From contig JBGTSY010000007.1 of NCBI GenBank assembly GCA_041940025.1, positions 62,001 through 126,000 on the forward strand: DNA of 64,000 bases. The letters are read 5' to 3'. Position 1 is the first letter of the stretch. Every line of letters starts with the position of its first letter. Below the pieces are notes generated by a model that did no database searches, was not told where the DNA came from, and saw only the letters and a program-made list of their open reading frames with translations. This document shows positions 1 through 8,817 of the stretch, piece by piece. The DNA comes from UBA5859 sp041940025. Lineage in GTDB: Bacteria; Pseudomonadota; Gammaproteobacteria; UBA5859. The position numbers and the translations under genes are program-made.

Positions 1-1113
1 GGCCAGGTCATCGTCACTGGCTGCCTGGGTAGTGACGAGGCTCAGATCCGTCAACATCACCCGAATGTATTGCATGTTTCCGGTCCGCAAGCTTACGAAG
101 AGGTCGTCTCTGCGGTACATCGGCAAGTTCCCCCGCCGACGAAGAATCCATTTATCGATCTCGTTCCTAAAACAGGAGTGAAACTGACACCGCGACACTA
201 TGCCTACTTAAAAATTGCAGAAGGCTGTAATCATCAGTGCCGTTTCTGCATCATCCCTTCCATGCGCGGAAAATTAGTGAGTCGCCCCATCGGTGAAGTG
301 ATGCAGGAAGCAGAATCTCTAGTAGAAGCTGGGGTCAAAGAGTTGTTGGTGATCGCTCAAGATACCAGCGCTTATGGTGTGGATCTCAAATATCGTACGG
401 ATTTCTGGAATGGCCGCCCCTTAAAAACTCGTCTGTTTGAACTCTGCGACGCACTGGGTTCTTTAGGTGAATGGGTACGTCTACACTATATTTACCCCTA
501 TCCCCATGTGGATGAGGTGATCCCACTGATGGCGGAAAAAAAGATCCTACCCTACTTGGATATTCCCCTACAGCACGGTAGTCCAACAGTCTTAAAACGT
601 ATGCGTCGCCCGGCGTTTACGGAGAACACCTTAAAGCGCATCGCTACTTGGCGCGCCATCTGCCCCGATATCACTCTACGCAGCACCTTCATTGTGGGCT
701 TTCCTGGCGAGACCGATGCTGAATTTGAACAGCTGTTACAGTTCATTGAAGAGGCACAGCTCGATCGAGTTGGCTGTTTTACCTACTCGGCCGTAGAGGG
801 CGCTGCAGCTAACGCGCTCCCTGGCGCGATTCCGGATGAGATAAAACAACAGCGATACGATCTATTTATGAGTGTGCAGCAAAGAATCAGTGAACAAAAA
901 CTGGAAAAGAAAATTGGCCAAAACATAGAGATCATCATTGACGAGATCGAATCGAATTGTGTGATCGCCCGCAGCACTGGTGATGCGCCTGAAATAGATG
1001 GCCAAGTATTCTTAGAGTACAGTAGCGATCTCCGAGTGGGAGAAAAAGTCTGGGCGCGAGTGGTTCGCTCAGATGCCTATGATATGTGGGCCGAACCAAT
1101 CGAAAAAGAATAA
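1..1113 (+). CDS. rimO: Ribosomal protein S12 methylthiotransferase RimO (5' end outside window)
   Basis: RimO is a radical SAM enzyme that adds a methylthio group to the conserved aspartate of ribosomal protein S12 in the cytoplasm. The reading frame is open from base 1, so the N-terminus, including the first cysteines of the N-terminal cluster domain, lies outside the window. Visible in order are the end of the UPF0004 domain (VTGCLG), the radical SAM cluster motif CNHQCRFC, the stretch LTPRHYAYLKI just before it, the core block LRSTFIVGFPGET, and a C-terminal TRAM-like domain ending near WAEPIEKE. The match to enteric RimO is close along the whole visible length. It converges on the dioxygenase gene that follows. 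Confidence 0.95.
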   Translation, partial: GQVIVTGCLGSDEAQIRQHHPNVLHVSGPQAYEEVVSAVHRQVPPPTKNPFIDLVPKTGVKLTPRHYAYLKIAEGCNHQCRFCIIPSMRGKLVSRPIGEVMQEAESLVEAGVKELLVIAQDTSAYGVDLKYRTDFWNGRPLKTRLFELCDALGSLGEWVRLHYIYPYPHVDEVIPLMAEKKILPYLDIPLQHGSPTVLKRMRRPAFTENTLKRIATWRAICPDITLRSTFIVGFPGETDAEFEQLLQFIEEAQLDRVGCFTYSAVEGAAANALPGAIPDEIKQQRYDLFMSVQQRISEQKLEKKIGQNIEIIIDEIESNCVIARSTGDAPEIDGQVFLEYSSDLRVGEKVWARVVRSDAYDMWAEPIEKE

Positions 1114-1211
1114 TACATGAGTACGTTGTCAGCCTTTGATCCCGCATGACGCAATGTTACAACGCTAGCTAACGTTGCACTCGATATGAAGTAACTAGCT
1201 TATTGACACTA

Positions 1212-2321
1212 CTAGACTGAAGCGTTTGAAAATTTATGCGCCCGGGTTTCATCAATCAATTGCTTGAGCCATTTCATATAAGGCGTACCACCGGTACCAC
1301 GAGGATCACTGACTTTGTCATCAATATATTGCGTTGCCCAACCGTAATGTATTTCGCGAAACTTCGCCATCGACTCCAGAACCGCATCGAACAGTTCCGG
1401 CGTGGCCATCTGTTTCACCGCAGGCATCTGCTCTGCCATTTGGATGAATCCACGATGGGAATGTGGCATATAGCGGCGCATATCATGTAGAAAATTAGTG
1501 AGCGCCGTCGGTTTATGGGGGATCTTTAATAGTGCGACTAGAGTAGGCATGATACTACTTTGCGCGCCTGTCTCCCCGCGATGGGAAACTTTCTCCTGAG
1601 AGACACCTTCATAGGTGACATCTTCAAAAAAGCGAATGTAGGGACGAAAATCTTTAAAGTAGAGATCGGTGGACATTCTTTCAGGAATACGTTTTAACAC
1701 CAATGTCTGCTTATCTAAACTGTCTTTAATGGCAAACAGACAATCGTCTACCTCAGTACGGTTGGGATATTGCCCGCAATTATGTAACAGCAAAATAGAC
1801 TCCAACATTTCAGCCGCCAACGCCTCAATCTCCACATGGATGAGGATAAACCAATGCTCATCATACAGATGGACAAAATTTTGGATGGTATCAATATTGC
1901 CTAAGGTGATCGGTTTGGACTTATCAAACCGTTTCCAGTTATATAGCGCATAACCATCGTAACTCAAGATTGGCGGGCGTTTGAGCAGCTCACAGGCATG
2001 CACAAAGGGCACCGCCAAATTCTGTGGCACATAATTAGTCACACCCATTGCTGTCTGATTCACATATCCAGAGACAATGAATCCCAAACGCAAATAGTAG
2101 AGACGCAGTGCCGGTATATCGACTTCAGAAGTACGCTCCTTCGGCCAGAGAGGGATCTTCAGAGAGCTTAAATACTGCCGGCACTCTTTCTCCAATAATA
2201 AACTGGGCAAATCTTGGCCCACTGTATCAAGCAGTGCATAGGGTGAGCCGGTGGGAAACTGTAACAGCGGATCTTCCGGGGGTAGAAATCCGCGAGAATC
2301 GAACAGATCAAGCATACTCAT
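1212..2321 (-). CDS. Indoleamine 2,3-dioxygenase-like heme protein
   Basis: Family members cleave the indole ring of tryptophan or related indoles to N-formylkynurenine-type products using heme and O2. The C-terminal block MRRYMPHSHRGF aligns with the animal IDO proximal-heme segment; the likely heme ligand is the second histidine, residue 289 from this start. A YEG motif, a GETGAQSS block and a late GTGGT loop also match the family. The protein has 369 residues, a little shorter than animal IDO. I chose the ATG at 2321; a TTG at 2339 is in frame but no better placed. No kynureninase, formamidase or other kynurenine gene is nearby, so the substrate and purpose are open. A PrnB-like indole-modifying role is a possible alternative. 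Confidence 0.85.
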   Translation of the reverse strand: MSMLDLFDSRGFLPPEDPLLQFPTGSPYALLDTVGQDLPSLLLEKECRQYLSSLKIPLWPKERTSEVDIPALRLYYLRLGFIVSGYVNQTAMGVTNYVPQNLAVPFVHACELLKRPPILSYDGYALYNWKRFDKSKPITLGNIDTIQNFVHLYDEHWFILIHVEIEALAAEMLESILLLHNCGQYPNRTEVDDCLFAIKDSLDKQTLVLKRIPERMSTDLYFKDFRPYIRFFEDVTYEGVSQEKVSHRGETGAQSSIMPTLVALLKIPHKPTALTNFLHDMRRYMPHSHRGFIQMAEQMPAVKQMATPELFDAVLESMAKFREIHYGWATQYIDDKVSDPRGTGGTPYMKWLKQLIDETRAHKFSNASV

Positions 2322-2435
2322 TAAAATCCAGGGAATCAAAACATATTAGTCCCCGTCATTGGGAACCAGCTCCCAAAAAAGATACAAATATCGGGCCGAT
2401 TAGCTCATATGCTTTTTACTTATTTTTGCAGCTGC

Positions 2436-3680
2436 TCAGCCGGAGGGTTTTATAGGCGAACTCTGAGTGAAATCTTTAACTTTCGCGGATTCCATAGCGG
2501 CTTGGAGCAATTGTCCTTGTCCACTCAATGCGTTAGCGCGCTGGGCTAGAATTTTTTCCTCATCAGAGGCCATCTGCTCATCCCATGTGAGCAGCTTGGG
2601 AGTATAAACTTTGTGCCACCAAACGGGGATCAGAGCCATGATTATCGAGATGATGTACCCGTACTCCAGTCTCGGCGCCTCATCCGACATGGGCCTTAAT
2701 TGCCAAAATCGTAAACTGGCGTCCATGTGGTGCTCTGCATGACGTGGGATCCCACAACCGAACCAGAGTGACATTTTATGATTGTCGTTCCAGGCATGGC
2801 GAGATTGAAAAGGCTCACCTTCAATGCGTATCAAACCATAGTGCTCTATATAGTTGGCAAACTCTAAAGTCAGATTGATCATCACGCCCAACAGTAAGAA
2901 ACCCACTAAGCCGGGAATACCTGCCAGATAGGTCACCATAAAAAGCACCAAGCACTCCATTGCCCATCCACGCAAAGCTTGGTTTTGCACACTCCACACA
3001 GAAATGCCTTTGGTGTGCAATCGAGTACGCTCTAACTCCCAGGTCTGTTGATATTGTCCAAAAATGGAGCGCAGCGCAAAGAGATAAAAATTCTCTCCTC
3101 GTTGAGGCGTGGCCGGATCCTGCTGGGTTCCCGCATAGGCATGATGCCCAAATGGGTGGCGAATATAGATGCGACTAATTAAGCAGAGCGCCTGGCCAAT
3201 TAATGCCAGAGCCCGAGCAAAAGGATTGGCAGTTTGATGCATTAGTTCGTGCCCCACCTGTACCGAACACACCCCTCCGGCAAATCCAGCCAAAGCGAGA
3301 GCCGCCATATCGTGCCAAAGGCCATCTGCTTGGTGCCGCTGCCACATCTCGATGCCAAATAGGTGTTCAACCCAATGGGCAAAATGGAACAGATCCTTGA
3401 ACGGTGCGGCCAGCATCCACAGGAACAGAAAGATAGCGAAAAACGACAGGATCTGCGCACTGTACTCAATCCACCTAAAGAGTTCAGGTGTGTCAAAGGC
3501 CCACTCTTGTTGATCTTCACCCAAGCCTAAATCACCGACAATTAGCAGAAACACCACCCCTATTAAATAGGCACTCAACCACAACCCGCCGAACAGCAAC
3601 AACACTGTGCCGAATAAAACTATCAAAGGCGCGAGGAAAAACCGGCCATAATGAAAGAATTTTGATAACTGATTACCCAT
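2436..3680 (-). CDS. alkB: AlkB-type alkane 1-monooxygenase / membrane fatty acid desaturase family
   Basis: This integral membrane di-iron enzyme of the AlkB family hydroxylates terminal methyl groups of alkanes or related hydrophobic chains in the inner membrane. All histidine boxes are present: HELMH (144-148), HPFGHH (175-180), NYIEHYG (276-282) and RHAEHH (313-318), followed by LRPMSDEAPRLEYGY, close to the AlkB signature. Hydrophobic segments lie at about 15-50, 75-95, 125-140, 160-175 and 240-270. At 414 residues it is of usual AlkB length. A GGAGG motif lies 9 nt before the ATG. No rubredoxin or rubredoxin reductase gene adjoins it, so electrons must come from elsewhere. The exact substrate cannot be told from sequence. 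Confidence 0.85.
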   Translation of the reverse strand: MGNQLSKFFHYGRFFLAPLIVLFGTVLLLFGGLWLSAYLIGVVFLLIVGDLGLGEDQQEWAFDTPELFRWIEYSAQILSFFAIFLFLWMLAAPFKDLFHFAHWVEHLFGIEMWQRHQADGLWHDMAALALAGFAGGVCSVQVGHELMHQTANPFARALALIGQALCLISRIYIRHPFGHHAYAGTQQDPATPQRGENFYLFALRSIFGQYQQTWELERTRLHTKGISVWSVQNQALRGWAMECLVLFMVTYLAGIPGLVGFLLLGVMINLTLEFANYIEHYGLIRIEGEPFQSRHAWNDNHKMSLWFGCGIPRHAEHHMDASLRFWQLRPMSDEAPRLEYGYIISIIMALIPVWWHKVYTPKLLTWDEQMASDEEKILAQRANALSGQGQLLQAAMESAKVKDFTQSSPIKPSG

Positions 3681-3735
3681 CAGCTAAATCCTCCATTCAT
3701 ACCCCAGGTTGATGTCCATAAAACTGTGATGACCA

Positions 3736-4803
3736 TTAAAACAGATTAAGTTGTGTTCTGGCAGGCGATTGAAAAAGGCTGGTATTCAAAGGCGCAGCAT
3801 CTTCGTAGCCAAGACGATCAGCAGTTCTATTAAATCGCTGCCGAAGCAATTGCGCAAATATCCCTTGGCCGGTCATTCTTCGACCAAACCGGCTGTCCGT
3901 CACCCTACCCTCCCGACACTCCCGAATCTGTGCCATGATGTGTTTGGCTTTCAATGGAAAATGGCAGTTCAACCAGTTTTGAAACAACGCCGATACGTCT
4001 CCGGGTAGACGTAAGAGTACGTACATCGCGCTACGTGCGCCCGCTTCCCGTGCCTGTTTTAAGATAGTCTCCAACTCTGCATCAGTCAGTACAGGAATCA
4101 ATGGTGCCACCATGAGGGTAACCGGCACACCCGCGTCACTTAGTCGTTGTATTGCGGCCAATCTCCGTTTAGGGGACATTGCTCTGGGCTCCAGCAGTCG
4201 CGCCAGTGACGCATCCAGTGTAGTGATGGAGATTGCCACGGAAACCAATTGCCGCCCGGCCATCGAAGTCAACAGATCGAGATCTCGTTCAATCAACGCG
4301 GACTTGGTGACTACAGTACAAGGATGGGAATAATCGGATAATAGAGTCAGTACTGCCCGGGTGAGTCGTAGTTTCTTTTCTACCGGTTGGTAGGCATCTG
4401 TGTTCACTCCAATAGCGATGGGCGCGCAGCTATAATTATGATGGGTAATGTCAGCTTCTAAGGCATCCTTGATGTCTAGCTTACAAAATAGTTTGGTCTC
4501 GAAATCGAGACCAGCAGAGAGATCTAGGTAGTTGTGACTGGGACGTGCATAGCAGTAGATACAGCCATGCTCACACCCACGATAGGGATTCACAGATCGA
4601 TCGAATGGCACATCCGGAGACCGGTTCCAAGAGAGAGCCTTTTTGCATCTATCTTTATAAAGAGTGGTTCGAAACTTAGGATCATCGCTTTCGTCTGCTT
4701 GCCAACCATCATCAAAGGCAATCGTTTGATACTGAGAGTAACGTGAGGTGGGATTATCTAATGCACCCCTACCTTTAATTGCGATTGAGGGATCCCTAGC
4801 CAT
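3736..4803 (-). CDS. PA0069-family radical SAM protein (SplB-like)
   Basis: This is a cytoplasmic radical SAM protein of the PA0069 family, distantly related to spore photoproduct lyase; its reaction is not established. The [4Fe-4S] motif is CEHGCIYC with cysteines at 77, 81 and 84, inside the block VNPYRGCEHGCIYCYARPSH. N-terminal features KGRGAL and the block around FRTTLYKDRCK are typical of the family, as is the C-terminal QLNLF-type end. It overlaps the end of msrA by 8 nt, so the two are almost certainly co-transcribed and translationally coupled. The shared promoter region carries a consensus LexA box, which would place it in the SOS response and fits a DNA repair role. That role is inference. 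Confidence 0.88.
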   Translation of the reverse strand: MARDPSIAIKGRGALDNPTSRYSQYQTIAFDDGWQADESDDPKFRTTLYKDRCKKALSWNRSPDVPFDRSVNPYRGCEHGCIYCYARPSHNYLDLSAGLDFETKLFCKLDIKDALEADITHHNYSCAPIAIGVNTDAYQPVEKKLRLTRAVLTLLSDYSHPCTVVTKSALIERDLDLLTSMAGRQLVSVAISITTLDASLARLLEPRAMSPKRRLAAIQRLSDAGVPVTLMVAPLIPVLTDAELETILKQAREAGARSAMYVLLRLPGDVSALFQNWLNCHFPLKAKHIMAQIRECREGRVTDSRFGRRMTGQGIFAQLLRQRFNRTADRLGYEDAAPLNTSLFQSPARTQLNLF

Positions 4804-5473
4804 CTCTGGGCACCACTGAAGCTATCTGCTCTTCACTTGGCATCGAACAGCCCACACCCGTGCCGCCCAGGCCGCAATAACCATCAGGATTTTTTGCCAG
4901 ATACTGTTGATGATAAGCCTCGGCAAAATAGAAATCTGTTGCCGGTTTGATTTCCGTTGTAACGCTACCCAAGCCTTGTTGCATTAATTGATGTTGGTAG
5001 AGCTGTTTCGATGCCACCGCCCACTTATATTGCGTGTCGTGATAGGTGTAGATCCCGGATCGATATTGCGTGCCTATGTCGTTTCCCTGACGCATGCCTT
5101 GAGTGGGATTATGGCTCTCCCAAAACACCTTCAACAACTCGCTATAATCAATCTCTTCATGATTGTAGACGACACGCACCACCTCATTGTGACCGGTTAA
5201 GCCTGAACAAACTTCTTCGTAGGTGGGATTAGGTGTCTTACCTGCGGCATAACCCACCGCAGTGTTGTACACGCCAGGAAGAGACCAAAAGCGTTTTTCC
5301 GCCCCCCAAAAACATCCCATTCCAAACAGCGCATAGAGGTATCCCTCCGGGGCTGGCTGATCTAAAGGCACCTCAAACAGAACGTGTTTTTCCGGCAAGG
5401 GCATCGGTTGCAGACGGCCGGGTAGTACTCGCTCAGGCTCGGGCATGTTAGGTCGATTGCGGCGTAAAAACAT
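4796..5473 (-). CDS. msrA: Peptide-methionine (S)-S-oxide reductase MsrA
   Basis: MsrA reduces the S epimer of methionine sulfoxide in proteins and free methionine, repairing oxidative damage in the cytoplasm with thioredoxin as reductant. The catalytic GCFWGAEK motif is present, followed by AVGYAAGKTPNPTYEEVCSG and the family block HNEVVRVVY. The C-terminal GYCGLGGTGVGCS carries the resolving cysteines of the long enteric form. At 225 residues it is slightly longer than E. coli MsrA. The start ATG at 5473 has GGGAGG 4 nt upstream. The only visible regulatory element is the LexA-type palindrome directly before the ribosome binding site. It is the first gene of an operon with the radical SAM gene. 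Confidence 0.95.
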   Translation of the reverse strand: MFLRRNRPNMPEPERVLPGRLQPMPLPEKHVLFEVPLDQPAPEGYLYALFGMGCFWGAEKRFWSLPGVYNTAVGYAAGKTPNPTYEEVCSGLTGHNEVVRVVYNHEEIDYSELLKVFWESHNPTQGMRQGNDIGTQYRSGIYTYHDTQYKWAVASKQLYQHQLMQQGLGSVTTEIKPATDFYFAEAYHQQYLAKNPDGYCGLGGTGVGCSMPSEEQIASVVPRDG

Positions 5474-5486
5474 AAGGCCTCCCTAT

Positions 5487-5502
5487 CTGTATATATATAC
5501 AG
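5487..5502 (-). promoter_or_regulatory. Consensus LexA (SOS) box upstream of msrA
   Basis: The 16-bp perfect palindrome CTGTATATATATACAG matches the gammaproteobacterial LexA operator CTGT-N8-ACAG with the preferred alternating TA core. It ends 14 bp before the msrA ATG, just upstream of the Shine-Dalgarno sequence, so bound LexA would block transcription or early elongation. A chance (TA)n palindrome is possible, but the CTGT/ACAG ends and exact 8-bp spacing make a real operator likely. No -35/-10 pair was assigned with confidence. Confidence 0.75.
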
Positions 5503-5609
5503 TATCACAAAAGACATATTGCGAAAGCAAATATAAAGATAGTATAGGTAAGCCGTTCGCGCACGACAAACAGATTTATTTAAATCAGTGTATGTGAGAA
5601 GATGAATCT

Positions 5610-5686
5610 TGGCGGGCCTGGCAGGACTCGAACCTGCAACTCTCAGCTTCGAAGGCTGATACTCTATCCAGTTGAGCTACAGACCC
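5610..5686 (-). tRNA. tRNA-Arg (anticodon UCG)
   Basis: A 77-nt cloverleaf reads on the minus strand. The acceptor stem GGGTCTG pairs with CAGGCCC with one G-U, and the anticodon stem TCAGC/GCTGA encloses the loop CTTCGAA with anticodon TCG at 5650-5652. The T arm contains GGTTCGAGTCC, the discriminator base is G, and CCA is encoded. It decodes CGA arginine codons. It stands alone between msrA and the PEBP gene with no integrase or attachment-site duplication in view. Confidence 0.95.
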
Positions 5687-5743
5687 TATCTCTAGATTGG
5701 GCGCACATTATGCGCAAACTTGATTGATAAGTCACGATTTTTA

Positions 5744-6322
5744 TTATTGTTTTTTGTAGGTACCCATCAAATCTCCGCGCCCGATCACATGGCCTTTCAT
5801 GGCTTTCAACAGCGCACCGCGACTGGGGTACTCATCCAGTCCCACCAACTCCGTATCTAAGGCATAGAGATGAAAATAATAGCGGTGGACACCCATTGGC
5901 GGACAGGGTCCGAAATATCCCTTTTTAAACATCGAACCCCTGCCAGTCGACGCGCCAAGTTGATTCGCCTGTTCAATGGTCAAACCTGCGGGTAACGAGC
6001 TAATATCAGCGGGTATATTAAATAATATCCAATGATTAAACGACATCAGTGCAAACTTGGGACTCGGTGCATCATAGTCCATCATCATCAACACCAGGCT
6101 TTGGGTTCCTTCGGGCAGTCCGCTCCATTGCAATGCCGGCGAAAGATCTTCCCCCTCGCAACTATGTTTGGGCGCGATGGGTGCGCCATTATCAAAATCC
6201 AGAGAGCTGAGCGTGAGGGAACGGCTGGCATGGGGAAACAGATCTGGTGGCCCCTTCGACTCACAGGCCATCAAGGTGAAACAACTCACTAGAAATCCAA
6301 GTTGTAGGCTACGCTTAAACAT
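5744..6322 (-). CDS. YbhB/YbcL-type PEBP (Raf kinase inhibitor-like) lipoprotein
   Basis: This is a phosphatidylethanolamine-binding-protein fold of the bacterial YbhB/YbcL type. The 192-residue protein begins with a lipoprotein signal peptide; the lipobox LMAC puts the acylated cysteine at about residue 20, so the mature protein is membrane-anchored on the periplasmic side. Family motifs are DLSPALQWSGLPEGTQSLVLMMMDYDAP, the central NHWILFNIP and the later YFGPCPPMGVHRYYFHLYAL. Bacterial members have no firmly established function; ligand binding or protease inhibition has been proposed. GGGAGGA lies about 9 nt before the ATG. It is monocistronic, behind the tRNA gene. Confidence 0.9.
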   Translation of the reverse strand: MFKRSLQLGFLVSCFTLMACESKGPPDLFPHASRSLTLSSLDFDNGAPIAPKHSCEGEDLSPALQWSGLPEGTQSLVLMMMDYDAPSPKFALMSFNHWILFNIPADISSLPAGLTIEQANQLGASTGRGSMFKKGYFGPCPPMGVHRYYFHLYALDTELVGLDEYPSRGALLKAMKGHVIGRGDLMGTYKKQ

Positions 6323-6593
6323 GATGTGTCATCCTCCCGATAACTAATTTTGGCTGTACTTGCATCCTATGTACTCACTGCCACGTGCAGTCAGTCGCAT
6401 GCGAAATATCTGTATCCTGTTGTTTTTAATATAATTATTCAGTTTTCCGGTTTCAAATATCGACACTTAAGATGGCGTAACAACCCACTCCGTAGCGACT
6501 AAGAGTACCGAAATCGTGGAATCGTGTACAATTGCGCGCCTCAATAGCAAAACAATGTGCTCAAAAATTAGTAGTAGTAAATGAGAAAAGCAT

Positions 6594-7481
6594 ATGAATG
6601 AACAAGTTAGTGAAGCGCCACAGTGGTTCATTGAAGCCATCAATACAGCCTATGATGAAAAGTTTGTGGAAGTAGAAGGCTGCCCTATCCACTATTTAGA
6701 TTGGGGCGGAACGGGTAAACCGGGACTGTTATTGGTACACGGTGGCGGTGCGCATGCTCATTGGTGGGATTTCATCGCGCCCGCATTTTTGGATAAATAT
6801 CATGTGATAGCCACTGATTTAAGCGGAATGGGGGACAGTGGTCACCGGGAAACCTACGCTGGCGAGCAATTTGCACGAGAACTGATAGCAGTCTGTGAAG
6901 ACGCGGGATTCAATAATGATATCAGCATCATCGGTCACAGTTTCGGTGGCATGGCCACCGTTAAGGCGGGACTCGAATACCCGGAGAAACTAAAAGGCAT
7001 CATCGTATTGGATTCAGCAATCATGCCGCCGGGCATGCGTACCCAATCTGCCAATGATTTACGAGTCACACCGTTCGGTAAAAAGAAAGTCTATCGAGAA
7101 TTAGAGACCGCTCTCGCCAGATTCAAATTGGTACCACCACAGCCTTGCGAAAACAAGTATATTCTTGATTATATTGCTAGACACTCTTTAATGCAGGTGG
7201 AAGGCGGCTGGTCTTGGAAGTTCGACATGGATTTTTTACAAAAGACTATTTATGACGACTTACCCAAGGAAATCCCGAATATTAAGTGTAAAACAGTGGT
7301 AATGTACGGTGAAAAGAGCATATTGTTTGCACCCGCAATGAAGCAGCTCACGCGCTCTGTCTACCCCGATCACATTCCGATGGTGGAAATCCCTAAAGCA
7401 CAACATCATGTGTTCTTGGATGAACCCTTGGCATTTATTGAAGCCGCAAAAAAGGTTCTAGTGGCGTTCGAAACAGGTTGA
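6594..7481 (+). CDS. Alpha/beta hydrolase
   Basis: This 295-residue cytoplasmic alpha/beta-hydrolase has an HGGG oxyanion motif at 49-52, a nucleophile elbow GHSFGG with the catalytic serine at 116, and a C-terminal catalytic histidine in AQHHVFLDEP; the acid is probably the aspartate near DSAIMPP or one in the late strand. No signal peptide is present. The fold covers esterases, dehalogenases and C-C hydrolases, and no motif here fixes the substrate. The start ATG follows GAGAAAAGC. No genes with a clear metabolic link adjoin it, so the gene stays unnamed. Confidence 0.85.
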   Translation: MNEQVSEAPQWFIEAINTAYDEKFVEVEGCPIHYLDWGGTGKPGLLLVHGGGAHAHWWDFIAPAFLDKYHVIATDLSGMGDSGHRETYAGEQFARELIAVCEDAGFNNDISIIGHSFGGMATVKAGLEYPEKLKGIIVLDSAIMPPGMRTQSANDLRVTPFGKKKVYRELETALARFKLVPPQPCENKYILDYIARHSLMQVEGGWSWKFDMDFLQKTIYDDLPKEIPNIKCKTVVMYGEKSILFAPAMKQLTRSVYPDHIPMVEIPKAQHHVFLDEPLAFIEAAKKVLVAFETG

Positions 7482-7611
7482 TGCATTCATTGATACCAAT
7501 CGCTGCGTCGCCAAGGGCATGCATCAGGGAGGTATTAGTGACATCGGTGCCGAGTCAATCAAAATAGTGAAACTTGGGTTCATGCCTTCAGCTGACACGC
7601 GCGATGATTCG

Positions 7612-7626
7612 ATCACCTGAGGTGAT
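7612..7626. repeat. Palindrome ATCACCT-G-AGGTGAT
   Basis: A 7-bp perfect inverted repeat with a single central base lies in the 290-bp space between the hydrolase and the lipoprotein gene. Its shape suits a dimeric regulator site, but no regulator can be named. Confidence 0.35.
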
Positions 7627-7645
7627 ATCGAACTCCGATGATTGA

Positions 7646-7664
7646 CACCATTCTCGGAATGGTG
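7646..7664. repeat. 8-bp stem hairpin plus 12-bp direct repeat
   Basis: CACCATTC and GAATGGTG form an 8-bp stem with a TCG loop. The segment TCTCGGAATGGT at 7652-7663 is repeated directly at 7666-7677, a 14-bp period. No U-run follows, so it is not a standard intrinsic terminator. It may be a weak terminator for the hydrolase transcript or a regulator site for the lipoprotein gene. Confidence 0.4.
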
Positions 7665-7771
7665 GTCTCGGAATGGTAGTATAAAATAAGAGGTCAGTTT
7701 ACCGATATAGTATTCAGGAAACTCTGATTAAGGCCATGGAAACACAAACCGCACAAGGATGTCGTAGGCTC

Positions 7772-8554
7772 ATGAAATTTACTCTCAATCTTTGCACGTT
7801 TTTTCTCATCACATGCCTATCCGGCTGTTCCAGTGTCAGTAAATTAGGTGAACGTATCGACAACCGAATTGAACGAATAGAAAAAACATTCGATGCCAGT
7901 TGGCGAGACGTAGATGGCCCGAGAAGTGAGCAAGAGACCAAAGATGTGCTCAATCAGGTGCCGGGGAAACGCCGAGCCAGACATGTCACCCGAATACCTG
8001 ACGAGCTGGCATCCCAAACGAAAGGCAACGCTTCGATTCATTTCGAAGGCACAGTCGTTAAGTTAGCCGAGCTTGGGAATGACGATGTACTGTCTAACCT
8101 AGGCATGCAATTATTACTCTTCACCGTACAAAACCACTCCGATTACGCTTTAAAGGGAGAGGATGTACGCTATTTTTTATTAAGAGAATCAGATGGCAAA
8201 AAAATCAGGCATTACACCTATGGCAACTTAGTTGACATTGCCGCCTCCTACTCTTCTGATAGATTTAAACGGGGGCTGAGTACGGTAAAAATGAAGGAAT
8301 TTAAAGAAAACATGGAGCGTCTGTTAAGAAGGAAATATAAAACAAGAATCACTATCACCAATGGATCTTGGAAAGAAGTCCCCCCACATGAAACAAAGAC
8401 ATTTGCGGTGATGCACCGTTCCCTACCCGCAGGTAAGTATCAGGCTAACTTCTCAGGCGTACCGGCTCTTTTTGACGTCGCCGTGTATGACTTCGCTACC
8501 TTCAGATTCCCTATGGAGAAATCGGTCACTGCACCACCTCGTAGAGATAAATAG
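7772..8554 (+). CDS. Putative lipoprotein of unknown function
   Basis: A 260-residue protein starts with a lipoprotein signal: basic start MKF, hydrophobic TLNLCTFFLITC, then lipobox LSGC. A short amphipathic stretch with many charged residues follows (about 20-60), then a mixed alpha/beta region. I do not recognise the family. I chose ATG 7772 because it begins the signal peptide directly; an in-frame ATG at 7736 would add 12 polar residues ahead of it. It is followed after 260 bp by the DUF1631 gene on the same strand, and co-regulation is uncertain. Confidence 0.7.
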   Translation: MKFTLNLCTFFLITCLSGCSSVSKLGERIDNRIERIEKTFDASWRDVDGPRSEQETKDVLNQVPGKRRARHVTRIPDELASQTKGNASIHFEGTVVKLAELGNDDVLSNLGMQLLLFTVQNHSDYALKGEDVRYFLLRESDGKKIRHYTYGNLVDIAASYSSDRFKRGLSTVKMKEFKENMERLLRRKYKTRITITNGSWKEVPPHETKTFAVMHRSLPAGKYQANFSGVPALFDVAVYDFATFRFPMEKSVTAPPRRDK

Positions 8555-8817
8555 ACCTATCATTCAGTAATCGTCTAGTGGGTTGAGAATGAGGCTTTTC
8601 TCATCCACTGCCCGGTCAGTATACCGTTCACTTTATCATTCATTACCACTTTCAACATAGTCTGCGCGAAATGTTTTGCTTTGGCTCTTGTGCTGATTCG
8701 CCCTTAAAGCGTGAGCCAGTTCATGTTCTGATTGGCAATAAGCGACGATAACCCCTATAGCTCGCCTGCATTTGCATGCATATTAAAAATATTACTAATA
8801 GTTTGTGGGGAAACTGA

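Noticed and set aside
5491..5498. Possible simple (TA)n slippage repeat at the LexA site
   Set aside because: The run is only 8 bases and is bounded by exact CTGT and ACAG arms with the right spacing, so an operator is the better reading.
5610..5686. tRNA-Arg as an integration site for a mobile element
   Set aside because: No integrase, no duplicated tRNA end and no foreign genes adjoin it.
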